DNA from: Muricoccus harenae
GTDB lineage: Bacteria; Pseudomonadota; Alphaproteobacteria; Acetobacterales; Acetobacteraceae
Assembly: GCF_009848505.1 (NCBI RefSeq)
Contig: NZ_WWDL01000021.1
Span: 40,662 to 104,661 of the forward strand
Reading direction: 5' to 3'
Length of the DNA: 64,000 nucleotides
The notes under the pieces were generated by a model. It did no database searches, had not been told where the DNA came from, and worked only from the letters and a program-made list of their open reading frames with translations. Position numbers and translations under genes: made by a program. This document shows, piece by piece, positions 16,607 to 25,695 of the stretch (its first letter is position 1; each line of letters opens with the position of its first letter).

Positions 16607-17965
16607 TCAGCCTCCTGGCCTTGCGGTGGCTTCGGCACGCTGCGGGGCCTGGGGCCCGGGCGCGGCGGTCTCGCCGCTAGGGGGCGCCTGCTGGGTGGTG
16701 CTCCGGGGCTCTAGCCGGGTGATCAGCCGGGCGCCGCGCTGGAAGGTGATGTAGCTCCACAGCCATTCGAAGGAGACGACGACGCGGCTGCGGAAGCCGA
16801 TCAGGTACCAGACATGGGCGATGCCCCAGAACCACCAGCCCAGCAGCCCCTTCAGCCGGAACCCGTCCAGCGCGACCACCGCCGAGCGGCGCCCGATGGT
16901 GGCGAGATCCCCCTGGTGGCGATAGGCGAAGGGGGGCGGGGCCGGGCGGCCCGCCGCACGTGCGGCGATCACCTTGCCGACATAGCGGCCCATCTGCTTT
17001 GCGGCCGGGGCGTTGCCGGGGATCGGCTTGCCCTTGCCATCCTTGGCGGTCACCAGGTCGCCCACCACGAAAATCTCGGGATGGCCGGGCACGGAGAGGT
17101 CGGGGCCCGCCACCACGCGGCCGGCGCGGTCGCGCTCCGCCCCGATCCAGCTTCCCGCCGGGGAGGCGACCACGCCGGCGGCCCAGACCGTGGTGCTCGC
17201 CTCGATCCGCTCGTCCCCGAGGGAAACGCCGCCGGCATCGCAATTGGTCACCCGGGCATCGGTGCGGACCTCCACCCCCATGCGACGGAGGGAGCGGGTG
17301 GCGTAGTCCGATAGCTCCTCCGGGAAGGTCGCCAGGAGGCGCGGGCCGGCCTCCACCAGCAGGATGCGCGCCTTGCGCGGGTCCACATGGCGGAACTCGC
17401 GCTGCAGGGCGTGGCGCGACAGCTCGGCCATGGCGCCCGCCAGCTCCACCCCCGTGGGGCCGCCGCCGACCACCACGAAGGTGAGCAGGCGCCGGCGCTC
17501 CGACTCGTCCGAGGCCAGCTCGGCGCGCTCGAAGGCGACGAGCAGGCGTCGGCGGATGGCGGTCGCATCCTCGATCGTCTTGAGGCCGGGCGCCACCGCG
17601 GCCCATTCATCCTTGCCGAAATAGGAATGGGTCGCGCCGGTGCCGAGCACCAGCACGTCATAGGGGATGGCCTTGCCATCGGCATGGACCAGCCGCGCCT
17701 GGGCGTCCACAGCCGTCACCTCGGCCATCAGCACGGTGGCATTCGCCTGGCGGCGGAAGACGGTGCGGACCGGCCAGGCGATGTCCCCGGGGGAGAGGGC
17801 GGCGGTTGCCACCTGGTAGAGCAAGGGCTGGAACAGATGGTGGTTCTGCCGGTCCAGGATGGTCAGCGAGACGGGGGCCCCCGCCAGGGCGCGCGAGGCC
17901 TCCAGCCCGCCGAAGCCGGCCCCGACCACCACCACGCGCAAGGGGGGGCGTCCCATCCGGGCCAC
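16607..17965 (-). CDS. ndh: Type II NADH:quinone oxidoreductase (NDH-2)
   Basis: A 452-residue FAD enzyme that passes electrons from NADH to the quinone pool without pumping protons. An N-terminal FAD site (VVVGAGFGGLEASRAL), the NAD site (VVVGGGPTGVELAGAMAEL) and the C-terminal amphipathic membrane-binding region (LGWWFWGIAHVWYLIGF) are all present, as is the NHHLFQPLLYQVAT segment of the family. Start GTG 17965 abuts the cphB stop (TAGTG); ATG 17956 is an alternative. The direct linkage to cyanophycin genes is unusual and suggests co-regulation of storage and redox balance. Confidence 0.9.
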   Translation of the reverse strand: MARMGRPPLRVVVVGAGFGGLEASRALAGAPVSLTILDRQNHHLFQPLLYQVATAALSPGDIAWPVRTVFRRQANATVLMAEVTAVDAQARLVHADGKAIPYDVLVLGTGATHSYFGKDEWAAVAPGLKTIEDATAIRRRLLVAFERAELASDESERRRLLTFVVVGGGPTGVELAGAMAELSRHALQREFRHVDPRKARILLVEAGPRLLATFPEELSDYATRSLRRMGVEVRTDARVTNCDAGGVSLGDERIEASTTVWAAGVVASPAGSWIGAERDRAGRVVAGPDLSVPGHPEIFVVGDLVTAKDGKGKPIPGNAPAAKQMGRYVGKVIAARAAGRPAPPPFAYRHQGDLATIGRRSAVVALDGFRLKGLLGWWFWGIAHVWYLIGFRSRVVVSFEWLWSYITFQRGARLITRLEPRSTTQQAPPSGETAAPGPQAPQRAEATARPGG

Positions 17966-18810
17966 TACTGGTCGGCCGCCTGCGCCACGGGCTCGTCCGC
18001 GGCCGCGGCTATGGCCGGCCGCCGGTCCCGCAGGTCGAAGCGGTCGCCATGGCAGAGGACATGCAGCCGGACATCGTGAATGGAGAGCGCACGGTCCGCC
18101 TCCGCCTCGGCGATGTTGGAATGGGTGACGCCGCCACCATCGACGACATAGACGCCGCCGCTTCCGATCACCTCGAATTTGTGCCCGCGGAGGATGATGG
18201 CCGTGTCCTCATCGATGCCGATGCCCAGCTCGCGCGGGTTCTGCGCCACGGCGCCCAGCAGGCGCCCGATCCGGCCGCGCTCCGCGAAATGCTGGTCAAT
18301 GATGACGTCCCGTACAAGGCCCAGCCCGGCAGCGAGATGCAGGTCGCCGATGCGATGCGTCTCCTGGCTGCTGCCCTTCACCAGCATCGTGTCGCTCATG
18401 ACCGAGGCGCCGGCGGAGGTGCCGGCGATCACGCCACCGGCCTCGTGGATCTCGCGGACGCGCTGCTCCACCGGCGTGTCGCCGAGCTGGCTGCTGATGC
18501 GGAGTTGGTCGCCGCCGGAGAAGAAGACACCGGTCGCGCCATCGAAGACGCGCAGCTTCTCCTCGTCCCGCGCCTCGGAACGTTCCTCGACATAGAGCTC
18601 CACGAGGTCCGTCACGCCCAGGGCCGCAAAGGCGTCCTTATAGGAGTCGAAATAGCCTTCCGGCTGGTGCGAGGCGACGGTGGCGATGACGAGCCGGCCG
18701 CCCTTCAGGTGGCGGGCCACCTCGCGCAGGATGATCCGCTCCCCCTGCTTGTCCTCATGCCCGCCGATGATGATGAGAGGGCCCCTGCCCATCCGGCTCC
18801 GGTCAGGCAT
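17965..18810 (-). CDS. cphB: Cyanophycinase
   Basis: A 281-residue serine exopeptidase of family S51 that releases beta-Asp-Arg dipeptides from cyanophycin. The nucleophile is in GTSAGASVMSD, and the family opening LIIIGGHEDK and segment VFFSGGDQLRIS are clear. It lacks a signal peptide and so is the intracellular form used for mobilising the cell's own polymer. The start overlaps the isoaspartyl-peptidase stop by 8 bases; its stop abuts the NDH-2 start. The three cph genes are in one transcription unit on the minus strand. Confidence 0.93.
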   Translation of the reverse strand: MPDRSRMGRGPLIIIGGHEDKQGERIILREVARHLKGGRLVIATVASHQPEGYFDSYKDAFAALGVTDLVELYVEERSEARDEEKLRVFDGATGVFFSGGDQLRISSQLGDTPVEQRVREIHEAGGVIAGTSAGASVMSDTMLVKGSSQETHRIGDLHLAAGLGLVRDVIIDQHFAERGRIGRLLGAVAQNPRELGIGIDEDTAIILRGHKFEVIGSGGVYVVDGGGVTHSNIAEAEADRALSIHDVRLHVLCHGDRFDLRDRRPAIAAAADEPVAQAADQ

Positions 18811-19687
18811 GGGGGGCTTCCTCGCTCTTGTGCAGATAGGCGTGCAGCGTCTCGTCCTCGCTGGTTACGATGCCCACGGCGAAATGCGGGCTGTTATGGG
18901 CCCAGCCGATGCGTCCGGCCCGGTCGAGCACGATCCCGCCGGCCTCGCCGCCAATCCGGCCGAGCTGCGAGATCGCCTGTTCGATTGCCGCCTGGGGCGG
19001 TTGTGATTCCATGGATTGCATGACGCGCGCGGCGAGCATGCCGCGCGAGATGCTCTCCCCATCGCCCGAGAACGCTACGGCGCCGAGAGAGTTGTCGGCG
19101 TAGAGGCCGCAGCCGGGCAGGGGGGAATCCCCCACCCGCCCCGCTGGGCAGCCCTCCAGCCCCCCGGTGGAGGTGCCGGCCGCCAGGTTCCCCCGCATGT
19201 CCAGCGCGACGCAGCCCACTGTGTCATGGCCGGGGTCATGGTCCGCATCCTCCGCCACCAGCAGTTCGGCGGGGGCACAGGCTTCGGCGCCATGCGCCTC
19301 GGCGAAGCGGCGCGCGCCCTCGGCCACCAGCAGGGTGGGGGCTTCCCGCAACATCAGCCGGGCGACCGAGACGGGGTGGCGCATGTCCCGGAGTGCTGCG
19401 ACGCCACCGAGGTCGAGAGTGTCGCCATCCATGATGGCCGCATCCATCTCCACCTCGCCATCGGCGTTGCGGACGGAGCCGCGGCCGGCATTGAAAGTCG
19501 GGTCGTCCTCCAGCACCCGGATCGTGGCCTCCACCGCATCCACCGCGCTGCCGCCCGAGCGGAGCACGGCGGCGCCGGCGGCGAGCGCATCGAGGCAGCC
19601 GGCGCGGTTTGCCCGGTGCTTTTCCGGCACAATCTCCTTCGCCCCGCCATGAAGCACGAGGGCCCAGCGCATGCTTCCCATGCTCAC
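18803..19687 (-). CDS. iaaA: Isoaspartyl peptidase/L-asparaginase (Ntn hydrolase)
   Basis: A 294-residue plant-type asparaginase. The autoprocessing site is GHDTVGCVALD, with Thr156 becoming the N-terminal nucleophile of the beta chain; NAGRGSVRN and the later TSTGGLEG complete the family pattern. Such enzymes hydrolyse beta-Asp-Arg, the dipeptide produced by CphB, to Asp and Arg. Its position between cphA and cphB (overlaps of 4 and 8 bases) strongly supports this role in cyanophycin breakdown. Confidence 0.92.
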   Translation of the reverse strand: MSMGSMRWALVLHGGAKEIVPEKHRANRAGCLDALAAGAAVLRSGGSAVDAVEATIRVLEDDPTFNAGRGSVRNADGEVEMDAAIMDGDTLDLGGVAALRDMRHPVSVARLMLREAPTLLVAEGARRFAEAHGAEACAPAELLVAEDADHDPGHDTVGCVALDMRGNLAAGTSTGGLEGCPAGRVGDSPLPGCGLYADNSLGAVAFSGDGESISRGMLAARVMQSMESQPPQAAIEQAISQLGRIGGEAGGIVLDRAGRIGWAHNSPHFAVGIVTSEDETLHAYLHKSEEAPHA

Positions 19688-22434
19688 GCAAGCTCCTTTA
19701 CCGCCGCGGGTTGCTCGACCGGCCGGAAGGCGAGCACCTGGGCCCAGACCTCCTCCACCGAGGTCGGCGTCAGCACGACGAGATCGCCCGGCTGCGCCAT
19801 GCGGAGGCAGAGTTCCGCCGCCTCATGCTCGTCCAGCACGCAGTGCAGGTGCTCCTCCGCGAATCCGGTGCCGAGCACGCCCTCCGCGATCAGCCGCATG
19901 ACCTCCCCGGAGGGACGGCCGCGGCCATCCGGCCGCTCCCGCAGGACCACCTCGTCGAAGGCGCCGGCGGCAATGCGGCCCATCTCCCGCATGTCGTCGT
20001 CGCGCCGGTCGCCCGGCGTGCTGATCATGCCGATCAGCCGGCCGTGCCGGGGCCGAAGCTTGGCGACAAGGTCACAGAGGGCAGTCAACCCCGCCGGGTT
20101 ATGGGCATAGTCCAGGATCACGCGGAAGCCATGGGCGTCATGCACGTTCAGCCGGCCCGGGCTCTGCTCGAAGGAGGAGGAGAAGTTCTGCAGCGCGGCG
20201 CGGATGACAGGCGGAGAGATGCCCTGCGCATAGGTCATCCCCACCGCCGCCAAGGCGTTCTGGATGTTGAAGCCAGCCATGCCGCCCAGCGTCGCCGGGA
20301 TCTCGGCCGCGCTCATCAGCGGCAGGCGGCGCCGGTCGTCATGCACCACGATGTCGCCGCCATCCACCCCGTCCTCGCTCACCACGGCCAATCCGCCGGC
20401 ATCGATATGGGCGCGCAGGGCATCCGGCATGTCCTTGCCGCCCTTCATGGAGAAGAAGGCGATGCGGCCGCCGGCATGGCGCTCCATCGCAAGCGTCAGC
20501 GGGTCATCGGCATTGAGCACGCTGCAGCCGTCCCGCCGCACGGATTCGACCACGACGGACTTCACTGCCGCGAGGTCCTCCAGCGTGTCCACCTCCTTCA
20601 GCCCGAGATGATCGGCCTGGATGTTCAGCACGGCGCCGACATCGCATTCCTCGAAGCCCAGCCCCTCGCGCAGGATGCCGCCACGTGCGGTCTCGAGCAC
20701 GGCGGCGTCCACGCTCGGGTCGCGCAGCACCATGCGGGCGCTCTTGGGCCCGCTGGCGTCAGCATCCGTGATCTTGTCGTCATTGATCCAGATGCCGCTG
20801 GTGGTGGTCATTCCCACGGTCATCCCGGCGTGGCGGAGGATATGCGCGACCATGCGGGTCGTGGTGGATTTTCCGTTGGTGCCGGTGATCGCCAGGATGG
20901 GGATGCGGCCGGTCTCGCCATCCGGGAACAGCATGTCGATGACGGGGCGGGCAATGTCGCGCGCCCAGCCCTCGAAGGGCTCCAGATGCATGCGGAAGCC
21001 CGGCGCCGCATTCACCTCCACGATGCCGCCGCCGGTCTCGCGCACGGAGCGGCGGATATCGGGCGCCAGGAAGTCGATGCCCGCGACATCCAGTCCCACC
21101 GCCATGGCCGCGCGGCGGGCGATGCAGGCATTGTCCGGGTGGATGTCATCCGTGCGGTCAATGGCCGTGCCGCCGGTGGAGAGATTCGCCGTGTCGCGCA
21201 GCGCCACGCAGCGACCCTTTTCAGGAATGCTCTCCAGATTCATGCCCGCCTTGGCCAGGAGACCGAGCACATGCTCGTCCACCTCGATGCGCGTCAGCAT
21301 GTTCTCATGCCCGCTGCCCCGGCGCGGGTCGCGGTTCACTTCCTCGATCAACGCCGCGATCGTCCGCACGCCATCGCCAACCACATGGGCGGGCACGCGC
21401 TGCGCCACCGCGCGCACCTCGCCTCCGATCACCAGGATGCGGTGATCATATCCCTGGAACTGCTGCTCGACGATGACGTCGCGCGAGCGCCGCGCCGCAT
21501 CCTCGAAGCCACGGCGCACATCCTCGGGTGTGCGCAGGTCCAGGCTGACGCCGCGGCCGTGGTTGCCGTCCAGCGGCTTGGTCACCACCGGGTAGCCGAT
21601 GCGCTCGGCCTCCCACACCGCATCCTCCGCGGTGCGCACCACCGCACCCCGGGGCACGGGCAGCCCCGCATCGGCGAGCAGCGCCTTGGTGAGATCCTTG
21701 TCCCCCGCGATCTCCACCGCGATGGAGGAGGTGCGGCCCGTGATGCTGGCGCGCAGCCGCTGCTGCCGCTTGCCATGGCCGAGCTGCACCAGGCTGTGCT
21801 CGTCCATGCGCATCACCGGAATGCCGCGCCGCTCGGCCTCCTGCACGAGGGAGCGCGTGGTGGGGCCGAGCGCGCGGCGGCCGACCAGACGGGTGAGCGC
21901 CTCGAGCGCGGCCCCCACACCGCCGCCATCCGCCAACGGATCGCGCCGATGCAGCTCCTCCAGCCCCTGGATGCCGCGCAGCTCGGCCGGGAGCAGCGAT
22001 TCCACCAGCTGCAGCGCGAGACGGCCCGCGAGAAGACCGACCTCCTCCTCGCGATAGGCGTAGAGAACATTGTAGTTACCGGGCTTGCCGCGCACCGAGC
22101 GGGTCTTGCCGCGCGTCACGCGCGATCCCGCGCGGGTCTGCAGTTCCAGTGCCACATGCTCGCACACATGCCCGATCCAGGTGCCTTCCCGCAGGCGGCG
22201 AATGAAGCCGCCCGGCGTGCCATAGGAGCAGCCATGCTCCTGCAGACCCGGCAGCATGGCGACCAACCCGTCGGTGAAGCCCGGCAGTCGGTCGGACGGC
22301 CATTCCTCCAGCGCGCCTAGGTCCAGGCGGATGCGGATCATGGGCGTGTGGCTGAAGAGGTGCGGACCTCGGTAAACGGCCGAATGCAGCACGCGCATCG
22401 GCGCGCCGCCGGTCGAGGTGAGCTCGGTACCCAT
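19684..22434 (-). CDS. cphA: Cyanophycin synthetase
   Basis: A 916-residue ATP-dependent synthetase that polymerises Asp and Arg. It has an N-terminal domain, a central ATP-grasp domain (about 220-475; GYPVVTKPLDGNHGRGV is typical) and a C-terminal Mur-ligase-like domain with P-loop GTNGKSTTTRM. The two ATP domains add Asp and then Arg. Length is close to that of other CphA proteins. ATG 22434 has AGAAGG about 8 bases upstream. As the first gene of a complete synthesis-and-degradation operon, it shows that the organism can store nitrogen as cyanophycin. Confidence 0.95.
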   Translation of the reverse strand: MGTELTSTGGAPMRVLHSAVYRGPHLFSHTPMIRIRLDLGALEEWPSDRLPGFTDGLVAMLPGLQEHGCSYGTPGGFIRRLREGTWIGHVCEHVALELQTRAGSRVTRGKTRSVRGKPGNYNVLYAYREEEVGLLAGRLALQLVESLLPAELRGIQGLEELHRRDPLADGGGVGAALEALTRLVGRRALGPTTRSLVQEAERRGIPVMRMDEHSLVQLGHGKRQQRLRASITGRTSSIAVEIAGDKDLTKALLADAGLPVPRGAVVRTAEDAVWEAERIGYPVVTKPLDGNHGRGVSLDLRTPEDVRRGFEDAARRSRDVIVEQQFQGYDHRILVIGGEVRAVAQRVPAHVVGDGVRTIAALIEEVNRDPRRGSGHENMLTRIEVDEHVLGLLAKAGMNLESIPEKGRCVALRDTANLSTGGTAIDRTDDIHPDNACIARRAAMAVGLDVAGIDFLAPDIRRSVRETGGGIVEVNAAPGFRMHLEPFEGWARDIARPVIDMLFPDGETGRIPILAITGTNGKSTTTRMVAHILRHAGMTVGMTTTSGIWINDDKITDADASGPKSARMVLRDPSVDAAVLETARGGILREGLGFEECDVGAVLNIQADHLGLKEVDTLEDLAAVKSVVVESVRRDGCSVLNADDPLTLAMERHAGGRIAFFSMKGGKDMPDALRAHIDAGGLAVVSEDGVDGGDIVVHDDRRRLPLMSAAEIPATLGGMAGFNIQNALAAVGMTYAQGISPPVIRAALQNFSSSFEQSPGRLNVHDAHGFRVILDYAHNPAGLTALCDLVAKLRPRHGRLIGMISTPGDRRDDDMREMGRIAAGAFDEVVLRERPDGRGRPSGEVMRLIAEGVLGTGFAEEHLHCVLDEHEAAELCLRMAQPGDLVVLTPTSVEEVWAQVLAFRPVEQPAAVKELA

Positions 22435-22561
22435 GGACTGGCCTTCTCGTTCTTATCTATCTTGTTGGTGTTTGACTGGCGCAGGGATGCGGGCGGCGGG
22501 CGCTGGAAATGTGATGCTGCCGCTACATCTGACGAACGTGCGCGGAGCCTTGTAGTTCCGT

Positions 22562-22583
22562 TCCGGAAACGTACCGGAAACGT
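22562..22583. repeat. Tandem 11-bp direct repeat upstream of cphA
   Basis: Two adjacent near-identical units, tccggaaacgt and accggaaacgt, spaced one helical turn apart, about 130 bases upstream of the cphA start and reaching the stop codon of the DUF2243 gene. The arrangement looks like a pair of binding sites on one DNA face; no regulator is known. Confidence 0.35.
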
Positions 22584-23365
22584 CAGCTCCGCATGCGCGT
22601 CCAGCCGAGGCAGCCGCCGGTGGCGGTGGCGCTTCCGACCAGCAATGCGCCGCGGCGGTACAGCTCCAGCACAGAGCCCCCGTCGCGAAGATCGACAGCC
22701 ATGAGACCGCCGGAGGGATCGCTCCACGCCACCCGTCCACCGGCTGCGACAGCGGCCGCAAAGGCCGCGTCCGGCCCCAGATCCTGGCGGAACAGCACGA
22801 GCGTCGTGGTCATTCCCGCGGGCGGGAGAGCGGCGACGGGCGCGGATGCCAGGACCAGCAGCGCGAGGGAGGCCGCGACGGCTGTGCCGTGCCGTCCGCC
22901 GCCGGGCGGAGGCGTCCGGCGCGCGAGCCAAAGCCCCGCCGCCAGTGGCGGGAGGCCGGTGGCGACAAGCCAGCCGATGTCCCAGATGAGCGGATCCGGC
23001 ACGTCCACGCGCACGCGATGGATGCCCACGATCCAATGGAACACCACCACATCCACCACCTGCCATGCGGCGAAGCCGAGCAGCGCGCCGCCAAGAAGCC
23101 GCCCGCCATCCCCCGGCATATTCCGCCGCGCGCGCCAGAGGAGCCAGAGGCCCAGCGCGGCGATTAGGTAGACGGCGACATGGAAGTAGCCATCTGCGAG
23201 GATCTGCATGCGGATGTCACGCAGCGCCTCGCCAGGCACGAGCGACAGGAAGTGATGCCATTGCAGCACCTGGTGCAGCAGGATGCCATCGAAGAAGCCG
23301 CCGAGCGCGAAGCCGAGCACGCCGGCTGCCAGCAGGGGACGAGGCGAAGACCGGGTGTCGGTCAT
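22583..23365 (-). CDS. DUF2243 domain membrane protein
   Basis: A 260-residue protein. The first 140 residues are DUF2243, with four predicted membrane segments and the family motif GGFFDGILLHQVLQWHH; several conserved His and Trp residues sit near the membrane. A further hydrophobic stretch leads to a soluble C-terminal domain of about 80 residues that looks like a small periplasmic module. The function of DUF2243 is unknown. Its start overlaps the SPW gene stop by one base. Confidence 0.82.
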   Translation of the reverse strand: MTDTRSSPRPLLAAGVLGFALGGFFDGILLHQVLQWHHFLSLVPGEALRDIRMQILADGYFHVAVYLIAALGLWLLWRARRNMPGDGGRLLGGALLGFAAWQVVDVVVFHWIVGIHRVRVDVPDPLIWDIGWLVATGLPPLAAGLWLARRTPPPGGGRHGTAVAASLALLVLASAPVAALPPAGMTTTLVLFRQDLGPDAAFAAAVAAGGRVAWSDPSGGLMAVDLRDGGSVLELYRRGALLVGSATATGGCLGWTRMRS

Positions 23366-23739
23366 CAGATCCGGCTGGGTGCCTGCGCGTCAGTGTCGGG
23401 CACCGTGCGCGTGACGAGGCTCACGATCACCTCGAAGGCGCCGAGCAGGAGGTGCGGCATCCAGACCCGGTCCGAGAAGCCGAAGAGCCACGGCGAGGCT
23501 GCCAGCAGCAGTCCCGCCAGGAGATCGAGGCCGAGATGCACAGGCATCGGGATCATTCTCGTGAGGCTGAGCTCGTAATCGGTGAGCACGGAACTCAGGA
23601 GGATGACGACACCGATCGCCACTGGAACCCATTGCGCGGCCGTTCCATCGGCGAAGCCGAAGAGCCAGGGGGCGGCGATGAACAGGATGACGGTGAGGTA
23701 ATCGATCACGCCATGCGCACGGGTCGAGAGGAATCTCAT
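23365..23739 (-). CDS. SPW-repeat membrane protein
   Basis: A 124-residue inner-membrane protein with four predicted helices arranged as two repeats, each carrying the PWLFGF signature (AAPWLFGFADG and ASPWLFGFSDR). The first segment, HGVIDYLTVILF, is also family-typical. ATG 23739 overlaps the stop of the upstream ferritin-like gene (ATGA). The family is of unknown function and often occurs with stress proteins. Confidence 0.82.
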   Translation of the reverse strand: MRFLSTRAHGVIDYLTVILFIAAPWLFGFADGTAAQWVPVAIGVVILLSSVLTDYELSLTRMIPMPVHLGLDLLAGLLLAASPWLFGFSDRVWMPHLLLGAFEVIVSLVTRTVPDTDAQAPSRI

Positions 23740-24281
23740 TGGGCTCTCCAGGTTGGCAGGTCCATGGCGGCGTTCGGAAGAATTGTTGCGAGGAGGCGCG
23801 CGGTGGTGAGCTGCTCCTCGACCGACATCTGCAGCAGCCGTGCCGCCTGGTACTCGCCACAGGCATGCGCCAGCGTGCCGAGGTCGAGCGTGCCGCAGCT
23901 CATGCGCATGAGCGCCCAGCGCGCGAGCGCCAGCAGCCGCGTGTCGTCCGCCTCCGCAGGAATGGTGAGGTCGCGTCCGTCGATCCAGGGAGTGCCGCCC
24001 CGTGCGCCCCGCCCAAGGCAGGAGAGAATGTACTCGATACGGTGCACCCCCTCCTCCGCCTCGGATTGCATCTGGCTGAAGGCCAGGGAGACGGGCGCGC
24101 TCCTCGCCGCCCGTACCCAGGACTCCGCCGCCAGCGCCAGGGCCGTGCCGCTGCAATGGGCGGCGCGCAGCCACGTCAGGAAGGTGGCGTGGAGACGGGA
24201 GCGGTCCTGGCCGGGTGTGCCGAGCGCGGGCTGCCAGGCTGGCGGCAGCGCACGGCCGGCATTCGTGCCGGCGCCGCTCAT
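23736..24281 (-). CDS. Ferritin-like DUF892-type protein, degenerate
   Basis: A 181-residue all-helical protein. The helix AFSQMQSEAEEGVHRIEYILSCLG follows the DUF892/YciE pattern (AFSQ...E...V.R.E....LG), and AARLLQMSVEEQLTTARLL matches its last helix. The helix that normally brings metal-binding Glu and His reads ARWALMRMSCGTLDLG here and lacks them, so an oxidase or ferritin-like metal centre is doubtful. GGGAGAGG precedes the ATG. The assignment rests on motif resemblance only. Confidence 0.55.
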   Translation of the reverse strand: MSGAGTNAGRALPPAWQPALGTPGQDRSRLHATFLTWLRAAHCSGTALALAAESWVRAARSAPVSLAFSQMQSEAEEGVHRIEYILSCLGRGARGGTPWIDGRDLTIPAEADDTRLLALARWALMRMSCGTLDLGTLAHACGEYQAARLLQMSVEEQLTTARLLATILPNAAMDLPTWRAQ

Positions 24282-24610
24282 GGGACCTCTCCCTGTACGC
24301 GGACCGCCGGGGCGGGGCCGCGCCTGCCCTGCCCGTCGGGAGGAATGCGCAACTTAGCAATTGCGGCAAGGACGGGATGGAAATGGGCCGGCGGCGGACC
24401 TTTGGTCATGGGTTCCCTGGCGTGTTCATCAGTGCGGGACTTTGCTTCTTACGCAGCGGGAGCGGGCAGCCTCTAACCTGCGATAGGTGGCGTGCCGCTC
24501 ATTCGTGTTCTCCCGAATGAGTGATTTCCACGCGCCGCGCGGTGTCCTGCCATTCGCCGGCAACCCGCGGCGACGTTCCCGGTTCATGCAGCTTCCAAAG
24601 GAGCCGCCTT
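24282..24610. other. Divergent intergenic region
   Basis: A 329-base spacer between the ferritin-like gene and the LLM oxidoreductase. No convincing gene is seen. It contains the inverted repeat ctcattcg-N8-cgaatgag at 24498-24521, which may be an operator for the LLM gene. Confidence 0.5.
24498..24521. promoter_or_regulatory. Inverted repeat upstream of LLM oxidoreductase
   Basis: ctcattcg (24498-24505) and cgaatgag (24514-24521) form perfect 8-bp arms separated by 8 bases, about 90 bases before the start codon at 24611. Could be an operator or a leader hairpin. Confidence 0.35.
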
Positions 24611-25585
24611 ATGACGCAGCCCGTCCGCTTCGGCTTCCACGCCTCGCACGAGCAGTTCCCGCCATCGGAGCTGCTGGCCCTCGTCGAGGAAGCGGAAGGC
24701 GCCGGCTTCGATTGCGCGATGTCGTCCGATCACTTCCGGCCCTGGGGCGCCGCACAAGGGCATTCCGGCTATGCCTGGTCCTGGCTCGGTGCAGCGATGG
24801 CGCGGACGCGGCTGCCATTCGGCGTGATTTCGGCACCGGGCTACCGCTATCATCCGGCAATTCTTGCCCAGGGCGCTGCGACGCTGGCCGAGATGTTCCC
24901 GGACCGGTTCTGGTTTGCCCTCGGCAGCGGACAGCGGCTCAACGAGGACATCACCGGCCTTGCCTGGCCGGAGAAGGCGGAGCGCAACGCGCGGCTGCGG
25001 GAATGCGCGGGTATCGTGCGCGCGCTGCTGGCCGGGGAGACGGTGAACCATCAAGGCCGCGTCACCGTGGTGGATGCGAAGCTGTACAGCCGCCCCGCGA
25101 CCCCGCCGCCGCTGCTCGGCGCGGCCGTGACGGAGGCGACGGCGGAGGAGGTTGGCGCCTGGGCGGACGGCCTGCTCACCGTTTCGGCGGAGCCGGCGCA
25201 GATGCGCAAGGTGGTGGAGGCCTTCCATCGCGGTGGTGGGCGGGGCAAGCGGCTCGTGGCGCAGGTGGCCGTGAACTGGGCGCCGACCGAGGCGGAGGCG
25301 CTGGCCGGTGCGCATGAGCAGTGGCGCACCAACGCCATCGGCGGCGACGTGAACTGGGACCTGCGCACGCCGGAGGAGTTCGACACCGCCACGCGCTTCG
25401 TCCGGCCCGAGGACATGCATAAATCCGTCTGGATCTCATCCGATCCCGGATGGCATGCCGCGCGCCTGGCGGAGCTGGTGGAACTCGGCTTCGGGGAGAT
25501 CCAGCTCCATCAGGTGGGGCGGAACCAGCGCGCCTTCATCGAGACCTTCGGCGCGAAGGTTCTGCCGGCACTGCGGCGCGGGTGA
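24611..25585 (+). CDS. LLM-class FMN-dependent oxidoreductase (TIGR03885-like)
   Basis: A 324-residue luciferase-like TIM-barrel oxidoreductase. The N-terminus RFGFHASHEQFPPSELL and the segments SDHFRPWGAAQGHSGYAWSW and ALGSGQRLNE match the TIGR03885 type. The start at 24611 has AAAGGAG about 8 bases upstream; an upstream extension lacks such support. Flavin or F420 is the likely cofactor; substrate unknown. It is divergent from a group of small membrane and ferritin-like genes. Confidence 0.88.
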   Translation: MTQPVRFGFHASHEQFPPSELLALVEEAEGAGFDCAMSSDHFRPWGAAQGHSGYAWSWLGAAMARTRLPFGVISAPGYRYHPAILAQGAATLAEMFPDRFWFALGSGQRLNEDITGLAWPEKAERNARLRECAGIVRALLAGETVNHQGRVTVVDAKLYSRPATPPPLLGAAVTEATAEEVGAWADGLLTVSAEPAQMRKVVEAFHRGGGRGKRLVAQVAVNWAPTEAEALAGAHEQWRTNAIGGDVNWDLRTPEEFDTATRFVRPEDMHKSVWISSDPGWHAARLAELVELGFGEIQLHQVGRNQRAFIETFGAKVLPALRRG

Positions 25586-25695
25586 CATGCGGCGCCTGCG
25601 GCGCGTTTCTTCAGAACCCTCGCGGGCCCCGCCGCGTTCTGGGGCAGGGCCAAGTTCCCATCCAGCATCCCCATCCAGCATCAGGGACGAAGGCG

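Noticed and set aside
19609..22320. A 903-residue open frame on the plus strand
   Set aside because: Antisense to cphA and shows only His/Ala/Gln-rich low-complexity sequence.
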